Of a stretch of 64,000 nucleotides of DNA, positions 54,130-64,000 are shown piece by piece; the first letter of the stretch is position 1; each line of letters starts with the position of its first letter. Where the stretch lies: NCBI GenBank assembly GCA_018857735.1, contig JABMCL010000194.1, positions 525,001 to 589,000 of the forward strand, given 5' to 3'. The position numbers and the translations under genes were made by a program. A model generated the notes under the pieces. It had not been told where the DNA came from, ran no database searches, and saw only the letters and a program-made list of their open reading frames with translations. The DNA is from Alviniconcha marisindica. Lineage: Eukaryota; Mollusca; Gastropoda; Provannidae.

Positions 54130-55985
54130 AAAGTGTTGTGTGCAGAGAAGAAAGAGTTAACGTAGTGTTTGTACACGTAGTGTTTGTACAGAAAGCGTTG
54201 TGTGCAATGGAGAAAGAGTTCACGTAGTGTTTGTACAGAAAGCGTTGTGTGCAACGGAGAAAGAGTTCACGTAGTGTTTGTACAGAAAGCGTTGTGTGCA
54301 ACGGAGAAAGAGTTCACGTAGTGTTTGTACAGAAAGCGTTGTGTGCAACGGAGAAAGAGTTCACGTAGTGTTTGTACAGAAAGCGTTGTGTGCAACGGAG
54401 AAAGAGTTCACGTAGTGTTTGTACAGAAAGCGTTGTGTGCAACGGAGAAAGAGTTCACGTAGTGTTTGTACAGAAAGCGTTGTGTGCAACGGAGAAAGAG
54501 TTAACCTAGCGTTTTTGTAGAAAGCGTTGTGTGCAAAGGAGAAAGTTAACGTAGTGTGCTTGCACAGAAAGCGTTGTATTCAGAAAAGAAAGAGTTAACG
54601 TAGTGTTTGTACAGAAAGCGTTGTGTGCAACGGAGAAAGAGTTCACGTAGTGTTTGTACAGAAAGCGTTGTGTGCAACGGAGAAAGAGTTCACGTAGTGT
54701 TTGTACAGAAAGCGTTGTGTGCAACGGAGAAAGAGTTCACGTAGTGTTTGTACAGAAAGCGTTGTGTGCAACGGAGAAAGAGTTCACGTAGTGTTTGTAC
54801 AGAAAGCGTTGTGTGCAACGGAGAAAGAGTTCACGTATGTGTTTGTACAGAAAGCGTTGTGTGCAACGGAGAAAGAGTTCACGTAGTGTTTGTACAGAAA
54901 GCGTTGTGTGCAACGGAGAAAGAGTTCACGTAGTGTTTGTACAGAAAGCGTTGTGTGCAACGGAGAAAGAGTTCACGTAGTGTTTGTACAGAAAGCGTTG
55001 TGTGCAACGGAGAAAGAGTTCAACGTAGTGTTTGTACAGAAAGCGTTGTGGGCAACGGAGAAAGAGTTAACGTATTGTGTTTGTACAGAAAGCGTTGTGG
55101 GCAACGGAGAAAGAGTTAACGTATTGTGTTTGTACAGAAAGCGTTGTGGGCAACGGAGAAAGAGTTAACGTATTGTGTTTGTACAGAAAGCGTTGTGGGC
55201 AACGGAGAAAGAGTTAACGTATTGTGTTTGTACAGAAAGCGTTGTGGGCAACGGAGAAAGAGTTAACGTATTGTGTTTGCACAGAAAGCGTTGTGTGCAA
55301 CGGAGAAAGAGTTCACGTAGTGTTTGCACAGAAAGCGTTGTGTGCAGAGAAGAAAGAGTTAACGTAGTGTTTGTACAGAAAGTGTTGTGTGCAACGGAGA
55401 AAGAGTTCACGTAGTGTTTGCACAGAAAGCGTTGTGTGCAACGGAGAAAGAGTTCACGTAGTGTTTGTACAGAAAGCGTTGTGGGCAACGGAGAAAGAGT
55501 TCACGTAGTGTTTGTACAGAAAGCGTTGTGTGCAACGGAGAAAGAGTTCACGTAGTGTTTGCACAGAAAGCGTTGTGTGCAACGGAGAAAGAGTTCACGT
55601 AGTGTTTGCACAGAAAGCGTTGTGTGCAACGGAGAAAGAGTTCACGTAGTGTTTGCACAGAAAGCGTTGTGTGCAACGGAGAAAGAGTTCACGTAGTGTT
55701 TGCACAGAAAGCGTTGTGTGCAACGGAGAAAGAGTTCACGTAGTGCACAGAAAGCGTTGTATTCAGAAAAGAAAGAGTTAACGTAGGGTTTGCACAGAAA
55801 GCGTTGTATTCAGAAAAGAAAGAGTTAACGTAGGGTTTGCACAGAAAGCGTTGTATTCAGAAAAGAAAGAGTTAACGTAGGGTTTGTACAGATAGCCTTG
55901 TGAATAGAAAAGGAGTAGTTAACATAGTGTTTATACAGAGAAAGTGTTGTGTGCAGAGAAAAAGGGTTAACGTAGACAACGTGTG
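54130..55985. repeat. 47-bp minisatellite, about 38 copies, in variant blocks
   Basis: Main unit: GTGTTTGTACAGAAAGCGTT then GTGTGCAACGGAGAAAGAGT, TCACGTA. Blocks are distinct: standard units at 54,180-54,500 and 54,600-55,020; five 49-bp units with GTATTGTG and GTGGGCAACG at 55,035-55,285; TTTGCACAG units at 55,310-55,745; and TATTCAGAAAAGAAAGAG units at 55,755-55,875. The last variant also appears once at 54,570-54,600. CGTTG-TGTG-CAACG forms a small hairpin in each standard unit. No spacers differ between units, so it is not a CRISPR array. Confidence 0.97.
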
Positions 55986-56666
55986 TGCAGAGAAGAAAGC
56001 CGGGGTACCGATTGTGTCGTATGGAAAGACTAAGGGGGAAAAAACTTCATTTTCTCACACTTCTTTACTTTACTGGCGCTGTGTACACGCAAGTTTTTGT
56101 GTGAAAGTTGTTGTTTTTTTACGCCATGGCATTTTTAGTCTTTTGATTCATTTAAGTAAAGAGTGTTCACGATTGTGATATCAGGCTCAACGCTATTGAA
56201 TTAAAATGAGAGAGAGGGGGTGCAGGAAAAACACTGCACACGGATGGCGTCGTGTACAGAGGTGACTGACCCTGGTAGCTGATGATGGGGTTGGAGTGAA
56301 ATCACAGTATCAGGGTACTATGTCAGACAATTAAGCTGCTGGAACTTTGAGTAGTTCGCTGCTCTCTAAGTGCTACTCCGGGAGGGGGAGGTGGGGCTGG
56401 GGGATAGAGCGAAGAAGGCAAGCGAGAAAGGAAGAAAGGATCCCCTTCAAACGGCTCCGCCCGCCCTCCCCGCTGCTGTCTGGCATGCAGGACACGCGTG
56501 CAGTCGCCTTTCTTGTAAGCCCTTGCCGCATCACAGGCAACTATAGTCGTCATAAAAACACGTCACCCAGTCCTAATTGCAGGAACCGCCAGCGAGGGTC
56601 TGGTGTGGGATGTCTGGAGACTGCAGGCCGAGGGTTAACGACCTCTGGTGCAAGGTGCTTGGCTGA
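55986..56666. other. Unique stretch, no gene seen
   Basis: T run at 56,113-56,119 and a G-rich patch at 56,382-56,404. Nothing recognised. Confidence 0.5.
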
Positions 56667-56892
56667 CTGACTGCTACTCACCTGCACCAGCAGGGCCATC
56701 CGTCTTTTTCCTCCTCTGAAAGGTGGTTGACTGCTACTCACCTGCACGAACTGGGGCACCCGTCTTCTTCCCTCTCTGAAAGGTGGTTGGTTGACTGCTT
56801 GCTACTCACCTGCACGAACAGAGGCACCCGTCTTCTTCCTCTGAAAGGTGGTTGGTTGACTACTAATCATCTGCACGAACAGGGCACCCGTA
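56667..56892. repeat. About 60-bp minisatellite, 4 copies
   Basis: TGACTGCTACTCACCTGCAC, then GGCACCCGTCTTCTTCC and CTCTGAAAGGTGGTTG, with GGTT insertions in later copies. Confidence 0.95.
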
Positions 56893-57439
56893 GTGTCCGG
56901 TCCTCGCTCAGTCAATTCTCGGTTTGAATTCCGGTTATTCTAGCCTAGTCATTTTCCTCGTGACACACAATCCCGTCTGCCCCCGTTGGGTAATTTTTCT
57001 CGGCAAGGATTCACGGGCAACTCGGGGTGGTAATTGAAAAGTGCGCGTCCTTCGATTGGCGGCAAAAGTTCCTTGGTGTGTTTGTTCCTTGGTTGTGTGC
57101 GATTCGTGCTTTGGCCCGTCCCATGGGAAACTTTCACTCTATTTGGGGAAACCTTGCCCAGCGCACAGAGAAGTATTGGCTGGGGCTCTGGATGGAACAA
57201 GCGGAACATACGGGGCTGCGTGTGGAGGTCTGATCATTTGTGTTCTGCTCTTACAACACGCAGATAAAGAGTTTGTGACCAGGCGGTCAGCTAGTCCACA
57301 TTCGTCACCATCAGCGTCGTCCAGCGCTTTCATCGGGCATCCCGCCATACCAAGGACAGGGAAGGGGCGAGAAAAAGCTCACCCCTTCTTTATCAAAAAA
57401 AGAAAAGAAAAAGTCAGACCGTTTCCTGGACTGAATCAA
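56893..57439. other. Unique stretch, no gene seen
   Basis: Frames of 66-139 codons overlap in all plus frames at 57,027-57,460. None is recognised. Confidence 0.45.
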
Positions 57440-57575
57440 CACACAAGGGAGTTAAATTAGCGCTCGAAATACTTAACACAAGTACAACAACACAGGTCTG
57501 AGTCGCCTACTGTAACTCTCACCTGGCACGCTTGTAAATACAAGTTACGTAAACGCCTCAAGAGGTACAGTCTCA
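57440..57575. mobile_element. Family C dispersed repeat, copy 3
   Basis: GGGAGTTAAATTAGCGCTCG, TCTGAGTCGCCTACTGTAAC and TCACCTGGCACGCTTGTAAA match the copies at 9,188 and 29,640. Confidence 0.75.
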
Positions 57576-58111
57576 AAAAAGGATATACCCTACATATATG
57601 CCATCCCTTGTGTGTTGACTCTGCACGAACGCTCTTGGCCTCGTTCTGTTTTAAATTCGTTTCCTGGACTGAAAAACGAAACAAAAAAAGAGAGAGGGAG
57701 AAAAATCAGAATCATATGGCAACGTATGTTGGAAGTGGACCGCTTTCAGTGTGCTAGGTGACGGCTGGTCACGAGACGAAAGCGAGGCAGAGGCGAGCAG
57801 ACATGGCGAGACGCTGTAGAGAGCATGTCAGAACCTAGGAGACATCAGGAGCATGGAGGTGGAGCTGGGCTTTCACAGCTGGATGGATTGTCTTGCTGCA
57901 GAGTTGTTCCTCAACAGTTGCCTTTTTGGACACTGTCTTTGTGACTTTGTTCCACGCAGCTGTTGAAAGAGTAATTAGCGAAGTACACAAGTTGCTTGGC
58001 ACTGGCGGGGTCCCCACCTCCTTAACATCGTTGTTCTGGCGGTGGTTGACCGTCTCTTCGGTCTTAACGGGTGGGATCGCTGGGACGAGCTACTCATAGG
58101 TACCTGATCCC
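57576..58111. other. Unique stretch, possible weak coding remnant
   Basis: One frame near 57,777-57,840 reads RKRGRGEQTWRDAVESM, faintly like the basic end of some LINE ORF2 proteins. It is too short and interrupted to assign. Confidence 0.25.
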
Positions 58112-58170
58112 CCCATCCCCCGTCCCTAATAAGCCATACGGTTTGTGTGGACGTAAAGCACCATGACAGA
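58112..58170 (+). mobile_element. Family A tail
   Basis: CCCCGTCCCTAATAAGCCAT then ACGGTTTGTGTGGACGTAAA, GCACCATGACAGAAAGAAG. The AGAAAGAAGAAGTAGAGAG end parallels 25,305-25,327. Confidence 0.8.
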
Positions 58171-58638
58171 AAGAAGAAGTAGAGAGTATGAACTGAACTG
58201 AGAGTATGTCATATGTACCGTAGCCTACACGCCTAAGCCTCGCTCTTGATCTCGGTTTCCTTGGTGACCACGCCTCATGAATATTCCTTGGGAATGGTCG
58301 ATGCTGCTGTGAAATTGAACAAAGATTCAGATGTAGCATGCATCTCATATTGTCAAATTGTGCTGTCGCCAACAGGAAGCTTTCACTTCTGGAGTATCTC
58401 ATGGGGTTTTCGCAGCACCCTGTCTATTTTCAGAGGGTCAGGGATGAAAGATTGTGTTTCTGTTGGTTGGTTTGATTTTTCGTGTTAAAGCTACAACAAA
58501 ATCATCTGCCAAAGTATGAAAGCAAATTTGGTTGTTTAGCGTCACAACTGCAGAATACTTTAGTCATCCCCATTGCGGGAACTAATAATGGATCGTTTTA
58601 CACCACAACGTTAGCTGACTGTTTTACGTCACAGCTTC
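58171..58638. other. Unique stretch, no gene seen
   Basis: Short frames only. Confidence 0.5.
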
Positions 58639-58694
58639 ATCCTGAGGTGACCTTGTGCAGTTGACGGGACGTTAAAATCAGTGAACTAACTAAC
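58639..58694 (+). mobile_element. Family D tail
   Basis: CCTGAGGTGACCTTGTGCAG then TTGACGGGACGTTAAAATCA, GTGAACTAACTAAC. Confidence 0.78.
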
Positions 58695-58935
58695 GCCATA
58701 ACTAATAGCTGACTGCGCGCGTGTAGGATTTAAATTTATGCATAATATTGTGGCGGGTCTGTACATGGGGGACGTGTTCTAATATCACCTTGCTGCGAAC
58801 TGACATAAAATAAAACACTGATCGATAAAAACATTGATCACTTGGAAGAACTGAACAAATCCCTCACCGTATCGTGACCAGGAATTGAACCCCGGCCACT
58901 GGACTGCAGTCCAGCGCGGAAGCCAGTGGTCCACA
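58695..58935 (-). mobile_element. tRNA-Cys-like SINE
   Basis: On the minus strand the head ends with box B GGTTCAATTCC (58,881-58,891). The anticodon arm CTGGA-CTGCAGT-CCAG reads GCA, as in tRNA-Cys. GGACTGCAGTCC is itself a 12-bp palindrome. Box A is degenerate. The body (AGCAAGGTGATATTAGAAC and TTTATTTTATGTCAGTTCGC) has a relative at 39,410-39,457. The 3' end and target duplication were not found, so the left boundary is approximate. Confidence 0.7.
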
Positions 58936-59309
58936 AACAGTTTGTAGCAGTTTGTGACCTAAACTGGCCGTTTTTCAACCAAAACCACAGCACGTTGTTT
59001 TACCGCAAACAGTTGGTGCATGCTTGCGTGCGCTGTAACAGCAGTAACAAAAGGGGAAATGTTGCAGTACAAGACGATGAAGTAAATGTCTTATTCCATT
59101 ACTTCTCCTGCCGACACCTGGGTCCAACCGCTACCACAGTCCGCGGGGATTTTCTGCCCCCCACAGTTAGGGACATAAATGGAATTTTTTTGCCACTGTC
59201 CCCCCAGACATGTCGGGCGCTTGTAAAAACTGTGGATGGCTCGCCAGGTCCGTCGGGAGTTTCCTGTCAAATTTGAACTCATCTTTTCAGATCGTTCACT
59301 TACTTTTCA
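58936..59309. other. Unique stretch, no gene seen
   Basis: A 116-codon plus-strand frame (58,926-59,276) begins inside the SINE head and has no recognised domain. Confidence 0.45.
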
Positions 59310-59546
<237 letters not shown>

Positions 59547-60044
59547 ATGACTGAAGCTCTCGATTTGCCTTTGACGTATAAATAACAAAGTCACTTGTTT
59601 CATTTGGTCATTGTTAGCTCGCTTTCTCTGTTCTCTCTTCTTGAACGTCAACATTAACTGACATTAGGGCATCCACTCCCACATACGTTTATGTGTCTGT
59701 TTGCTTGTTTTTTGTGAAACCTTTCTTTCTGTGGACTGAAGTGGCGGCGCCCTGTCACCCGGACGTCTGGCTGCACGCGACAATCGCGTTTCCCGCGTCA
59801 ATTTGTCCCATCTTGATTTTGTTATGTAATGTACGGCCTCACTTTTAACCCTCCCCCTCTCTCTCTCTGTCTACAAGATCTCCCCCCCCCCTCTCTTCTC
59901 TGTACCAGCCCTCCTATCGCCCCCCCCCCCCCCTTCCTCCCACCCCTTCTCCCTCTCCCTCGGCAAGCGATGCCCAGCCTTTTTTGTATGTTCATTGGCT
60001 GAGACAGTTTGGTCGGTATGACCCGTCACGTGCGGCTAGCACCA
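59547..60044. other. Unique stretch with C runs, no gene seen
   Basis: C-rich sequence at 59,850-59,955. Otherwise nothing recognised. Confidence 0.5.
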
Positions 60045-60660
60045 GTGTGAGAAACAGACGGCTGACTGCGGAGTGAGAAACAGACAGCTGACCGCGGAGT
60101 GAGAAACGGACAGCTGACACCGGAGTGAGAAACAGACAGCTGACACTGGTGTGGGAAATAGACAGCTGCCCCTGGTGTGAGAAACAGCTGACGCTGGTGT
60201 GAGAAGCACACAGCTGACACCGGTGTGATAAACAGACAGCTGACACAGGTGTGAGAAGCTTACACTGGTGTGAGAAACAGACAGCTGACAACGGTGTGAG
60301 AAACAGACAGCTGACACCGGTGTGAGAAACGGACAGCTGACACAGGTGTCAGAAACAGACAGCCGACACCGGTGTAAGAAACAGACAGCTGACACCGGGG
60401 TGAGAAACAGACAGCTGACACAGGTGTGAGAAGCTTACACTGGTGTGAGAAACAGCCAGCTGACAACGGTGTGAGAAACAGACAGCCGACACCGGTGTGA
60501 GAAACAGACAGCTGACACAGGTGTGAGAAACAGACAGCCGACACCGGTGTAAGAAACAGACAGCTGACATCGGTGTGAGAAACAGACAGCTGACAGCGGT
60601 GTGAGAAGCATACAGAGGTGTGAGAAACAGACAGCTGACAGCGGTGTGAGAAGCAGACGG
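60045..60660. repeat. 26-bp minisatellite, about 23 copies
   Basis: The core GAGAAACAGACAGCTGACAC then CGGTGT. The palindromes ACACCGGTGT and CAGCTG occur in most units. Two blocks (about 60,246-60,420 and 60,420-60,600) share the same order of variants, including a short GAAGCTTACACTGGTG unit, so a larger segment was duplicated. Confidence 0.96.
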
Positions 60661-61010
60661 CAGAGACGGTCCTCGGGACCGGCGGTTGTGGTGTGGACTG
60701 GGGGTGAACAATTAGACTGACTGTCGGAGAGACCTCTCTGTGGTGCTCGCAGCTTCCAGTCCCCAGCACTCACAGTCTGACATCCGTAGAAATGACAACC
60801 GACAGGCTCAGGAGTTCGCGTTTCATTGTGGGAGTTTCAGTCACCTCGATGAAAGTATAATCGGTTTGGGAGAAACTTTCAGGTGCACTTTGAATCACCA
60901 CCTCACTCTGAAGACTACACATGTTGACGTCAGAGTGCTATTCAGACGAGGTAATAGTTGCTGGAAAATGCCGGAAGTATCGCAATACAAGTTACGTTTT
61001 GGACATTTGG
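60661..61010. other. Unique stretch, possible upstream LINE remnant
   Basis: A 112-codon plus frame (60,740-61,078) runs into the LINE fragment, but I cannot recognise its N-terminal part. Confidence 0.35.
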
Positions 61011-61267
61011 GCATAGTGATATGGCTTCGAGGGGTCGCCTTGCTTTTTACTCCTCCTTCAGACAAAGTCATTCCCTAGCCGAGTATTTGTGTGTCATAAA
61101 GAAAGCTGTTTTATGAAGGAACTTGATAGATTCAGACTAGGAGTATCTTCTCTCAAAGCCCACCCTCTCCGATGCATGGACAGATTACAAGGAAATTATG
61201 CGTGCCCATTTTGTAAAGACGCTGACGAAAGAGAAGTTGATTTCTCTTTGTATGTCCCACACGTAAC
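61011..61267 (+). pseudogene. Non-LTR retrotransposon ORF2 C-terminal remnant
   Basis: Two frames joined by a shift near 61,108 give SLAEYLCVIKK, then FMKELDRFRLGVSSLKAHPL and a zinc-ribbon-like segment starting CPFC. In active LINE relatives the motif is CxxC...H-x4-C. Here the His and last Cys positions read Asp and Val, so the finger is broken. The fragment ends where a tRNA-like head (61,268) is inserted. Its first 100 bp recur at 63,178-63,277. Confidence 0.65.
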
Positions 61268-61341
61268 CCCACATCATTGGGTGGAGCGTCCGACTGAAAA
61301 GCTGGGCGCGATACTGACGCGGTTCAAGTCCCCGGTACGCC
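61268..61341 (+). mobile_element. tRNA-like SINE head inserted in the LINE remnant
   Basis: It has an exact box B GGTTCAAGTCC (61,321-61,331) and the 17-mer GCGCGATACTGACGCGG (61,306-61,322), shared with the head at 51,388-51,468. Box A is degenerate. An open frame runs from the LINE into this head by chance. The sequence after it (AAGGGATTTTTCTTGATTTA) may be the SINE body. Confidence 0.72.
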
Positions 61342-61405
61342 AAGGGATTTTTCTTGATTTAAACATAGCAGATAATAAATAAACAGTCTCTTCAACAAAG
61401 CTTGA

Positions 61406-61729
61406 AACATCCGGAGAAGAATCGTCACATCAACTAATGTGGTTGCGCCAGAATTTGACAGCAAATGGCACCTGGTGTGTGACCGTGACGATCTAGCCAT
61501 GTTCCTTACTCGTGGCCGAAACTGTAAGTAGAGCGGCAAGAAGCACTGGTTTGTAATGAAAGACCCATCCACAATGCCGCTCCACGACTGCGCTGTGCTC
61601 TGCAGTCTACGGCAGGAGCCAGCCGCCCACCGAACCAAGTTCAAGGAACAGTTGGAGGTTGTTACGGATGAATCAGATTTCATCCTTCACATGGTACTAG
61701 CTTTCTTAGCCGATAGAACTGTGTACTGA
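61406..61729 (+). pseudogene. Decayed open frame with one internal stop, family unknown
   Basis: A single frame runs 108 codons with only one in-frame stop (TAG at 61,529-61,531) before TGA at 61,727. The composition is protein-like, with stretches such as FDSKWHLVCDRDDLAMF and FKEQLEVVTDESDFILHMVL and no low complexity. I do not recognise the family. It may be another fragment of the LINE or of a captured host exon. It lies directly after the tRNA-like head. Confidence 0.35.
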
Positions 61730-61739
61730 TGACAAGGTG

Positions 61740-61830
61740 CTTCGTGTCAGAGCACGCAAATGACGTGACGAATTCGTGTCAGAGCACGGAAATGACGTGA
61801 CGAATTCGTGTCAGAGCACGGAAATGATGT
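61740..61830. repeat. 32-bp minisatellite, 3 copies
   Basis: TTCGTGTCAGAGCACGGAAA then TGACGTGACGAA. The palindrome ACGAATTCGT spans each junction. Confidence 0.94.
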
Positions 61831-61865
61831 GTTGGAGACATGTTTAACTTGCACTTAGTCTGGAG

Positions 61866-61866
61866 T

Positions 61867-61914
<48 letters not shown>

Positions 61915-61933
61915 TGTGTGTGTGTGTGTGTGA
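61866..61933. repeat. TG microsatellite
   Basis: A TG tract with ATG and ATTG interruptions. Confidence 0.97.
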
Positions 61934-62437
61934 GACAGGGGGAAGAGGGTACAGGTTGGGGGGAGGGGGGGTACTGTATCAAGCACTATACTGTCGCCAC
62001 CAGAATCGTTCAGCATTAAGATAGGCAGTGGTGCGAGTCATGGTAGTATTTCTTCAAGGAGTGTGTGGGGGGGGGGGATGAATACGTCCATACGAGACAG
62101 CTTCCGAATAAAAATGTGAGGCGAAGAAGGTTCAAAATCAACCGGTCTGTGTGTCTGTCAGCGGAGAACTTTACCGCTAGGCCCGAACGGTTGACTTCGT
62201 CAAGTTATCGTTGCGGTGGTTATTTATACTTGTCCCGGCTCGCCACGGGAAGCGGTGGCTGGGAAAGATCCGTGGTGATAATGAGAGTCCTTCTATCTGT
62301 GTGTCAGTCTTGTAGACTATTGATTGGGGCCGTGCGGCACCGGCAGCGCAACAAACATGTATCTATAGATACCCACTGATAGGACGTACTGCGCGTGCAT
62401 TGTTCTAATCTCTGTCTCTGCCTCTCTGTCTGTCCGT
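61934..62437. other. Unique stretch, no gene seen
   Basis: G-rich patches at 61,938-61,970 and 62,066-62,077. No recognised frame. Confidence 0.5.
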
Positions 62438-62503
62438 CTCCCCCCCCCCCCCCCCCCCCCCCCACCGCTTCTCTCTGTCCTCTCTGTCTCCCCACCCCCC
62501 GTT

Positions 62504-62585
<82 letters not shown>

Positions 62586-62666
62586 GCCCCACTATCCCTT
62601 CTTTCTCTCGCACATTCGCTCACACCCCCCCTCTTCCCCTCCCCATCCTCTCTCTATTCTCTCTCT

Positions 62667-62726
<60 letters not shown>
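62438..62726. repeat. C24 run and long CT tracts
   Basis: C at 62,440-62,463, CT with C-rich breaks at 62,505-62,585, and CT again at about 62,648-62,725. Confidence 0.97.
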
Positions 62727-62729
<3 letters not shown>

Positions 62730-62935
62730 ATGTAGTAGCATGTGTAAAACGCATTAGACGTTGATATTGTTTGAACCATGTGAGGATGCCAGAGAACCGA
62801 GTTTCTTTAAAGGAATATAAAATGCTTTAAGCTTTGCACTCTAACAATAACAACAACTGGGTTTCGCAAGTATGCTTTACACTGTACCCATACGGGTTTG
62901 GACTTGTTTGGGAAACCATTAATTTGGTTGTTTTC

Positions 62936-63186
62936 TGCAAGAATAGCATAGTGATATGGTTTCTTCAACAATCACATAGTGATTATACGGTTTCTTCAAC
63001 AATAGCATAGTGATATGGTTTCTTCAAGAATGGCATAGTAATGTGGTTTCTTCAAGAATGGCATAATGATATGGTTTCTTCAACAATCACATAGTGATTG
63101 ATATGGTCTCTTTAACAATAACATAGTGATATGGTTTCCTCAACAATCGCATAGTTTATATGGTTTCTTCAAGAATGGCATAGTGG
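62936..63186. repeat. 28-31-bp minisatellite derived from LINE sequence, about 8 copies
   Basis: The core GCATAGTGATATGGTTTCTT then CAACAAT. The same GCATAGTGATATGG word occurs once in the LINE remnant at 61,011-61,024, just before TTCGAGGGGTCGC. The array runs directly into a copy of that segment at 63,178. Confidence 0.93.
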
Positions 63187-63277
63187 TGTGATTTCGAGGG
63201 GTCGCTTTGCTTTTCACTTCTCCTTCGGACGAAGCCATTCCCTAGCCGAGTATTTGTGTGTGATAAGAAAGCTGTTA
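63178..63277 (+). pseudogene. Second copy of the LINE remnant segment
   Basis: TTCGAGGGGTCGCTTTGCTT, CCATTCCCTAGCCGAGTATT and TGTGTGTGATAAGAAAGCTG align with 61,011-61,112. The zinc-ribbon part is missing. Confidence 0.8.
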
Positions 63278-63594
63278 CAAGATCAGACCCTTAGATGATA
63301 TACCCACGCTGTCTCTGTGGGCTTCAGTCACTATGCACGTCGTCGTCGTAGTCTGTGTACGTCATCGTCCCGGCGATCACTTTAGTTCAGCGTCTAGCAT
63401 CTCCGCAGATGATCAACTTAATACTACCAGTAAGCTGGATTTGACGTCGCTGTGGTGCGTGTGACGTCGGTGGTCAACTTGACACAGTGTGCAGGCTGAC
63501 TCCAGAGGGGAAATTTGATTCCATTTACCACGGAGTTGGAAATTGTAACAAAGTGCGAGAGACTTCTTAACCCAAATTGTGATGCATCCTGAAA
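63278..63594. other. Unique stretch, no gene seen
   Basis: CGTCGTCGTAG and related short repeats lie near 63,338-63,370. No gene recognised. Confidence 0.5.
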
Positions 63595-64000
63595 TCCTGT
63601 CTGCATTTTGCAATGACAAAAATCACCCTGCGCCCTGAAATCAACATAAAGCAATAACCCCAATCTTCGTGCGTCCAAAAATCGAGATCGTGCAATAACC
63701 AAAATCTCCCTGCACCCTGAAATCAACACAGTGCAGTAATCCAAATGATGTCGAGTCCTGACATCAACAGAAAGCAGTAACCCAAATCATGTCGAGTCCT
63801 GACATCAACATAAAGCAGTAACCCAAATCATGCCGAGTCCTGACATCAACATAAAGCAGTAACCCAAATCATGTCGAGTCCTGACATCAACATAAAGCAG
63901 TAACCCAAATCATGTCGAGTCCTGACATCAACATAATGCAGTAATCCAAATCATGTCGAGTCCTGACATCAACATAATGCAATAATCCAAATCATGTCGA
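63595..64000. repeat. 41-bp minisatellite running off the window end
   Basis: The right half has near-perfect units CAACATAAAGCAGTAACCCA then AATCATGTCGAGTCCTGACAT. The left half is diverged (CAATAACC, CACCCTGAAATC). ATGTC-gagtcct-GACAT is a hairpin in each good unit. The array continues past 64,000. Confidence 0.95.

Noticed and set aside
54130..55985. A CRISPR-like regular array
   Set aside because: The 47-bp units are contiguous with no variable spacers, and the setting is an animal-type genome.
56925..56936. Box-B-like GGTTTGAATTCC
   Set aside because: It is one base too long for the consensus and has no box A or tRNA-like fold upstream.
57777..57840. LINE ORF2 basic end (GRGEQTWRDAVE-like)
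   Set aside because: Only about 17 residues look suggestive, and neighbouring frames are closed.
61406..61531. Resemblance of the decayed frame to the external loop of SLC22-type transporters (a WxLVCDR-like string)
   Set aside because: The match is a handful of residues with no membrane segments nearby, so it is not enough to assign.

Overview
This window reads as gene-poor nuclear DNA from an animal, most likely a marine mollusc and plausibly a gastropod. I call that from three things seen here: a very high density of CA/TG, CT/GA and TCTG microsatellites; several dozen minisatellites with 20-56 bp units; and many copies of short interspersed repeats whose 3' ends carry GACGTAAAGC-, GGCGTAAAAC- or GACGTTAAAA-type motifs. 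I associate such tails with molluscan genomes from general knowledge, and no database was searched. There is no operon structure, no bacterial or phage gene and no rRNA. I found no intact protein-coding gene that I would defend. Nearly all long open frames are translations of tandem repeats, especially where the unit is a multiple of 3 bp.

Layout. 0-4.7 kb: homopolymer and microsatellite blocks, four family A copies or relics, two copies of a TTCGAG-tailed repeat, a 33-bp minisatellite. 4.9-6.5 kb: a 27-bp minisatellite interrupted by a retroposon with a 7-bp target duplication. 7-13.4 kb: arrays of 41, about 50, 53, 21, 56 and 48 bp, a tRNA-derived SINE (family B) and a family C copy. 13.4-18.5 kb: a GC-rich patch with an RFX-like site, then 45-, 53- and 47-bp arrays and three family A copies. 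19.7-26 kb: a family A element nested in another tail, a complex satellite (22.5-23.6 kb), three more family A copies and a SINE with a 13-bp duplication. 26.7-31.5 kb: a strong orphan splice donor, a GT-CT-CA foldback, 35- and 46-bp arrays and a SINE with a perfect 11-bp duplication. 32-48 kb: more arrays, retroposon tails and a short stretch with a nuclear-receptor-like DR3 and an RFX-like palindrome (38.87-38.96 kb). 50-56 kb: 20-, 52- and 49-bp arrays, a LINE C-terminal remnant and a 2-kb 47-bp array. 56.7-64 kb: further arrays, a tRNA-Cys-like SINE, a second LINE remnant containing an inserted tRNA-like head, a decayed frame with one internal stop, and two minisatellites, one of which appears to have grown from LINE sequence.

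How it fits together. The window looks like a long intron or intergenic stretch shaped by non-LTR retroposition and by slippage or unequal exchange. The retroposon families differ in their 5' parts but have similar 3' ends, which fits SINEs borrowing the tail of one LINE lineage. Retroposon pieces also appear to seed simple repeats: G-runs inside family A copies, a minisatellite matching LINE sequence, and a hairpin array directly behind a tRNA-like head. The nearest thing to an undescribed system here is this retroposon-to-minisatellite conversion together with the frequent palindromes inside minisatellite units.
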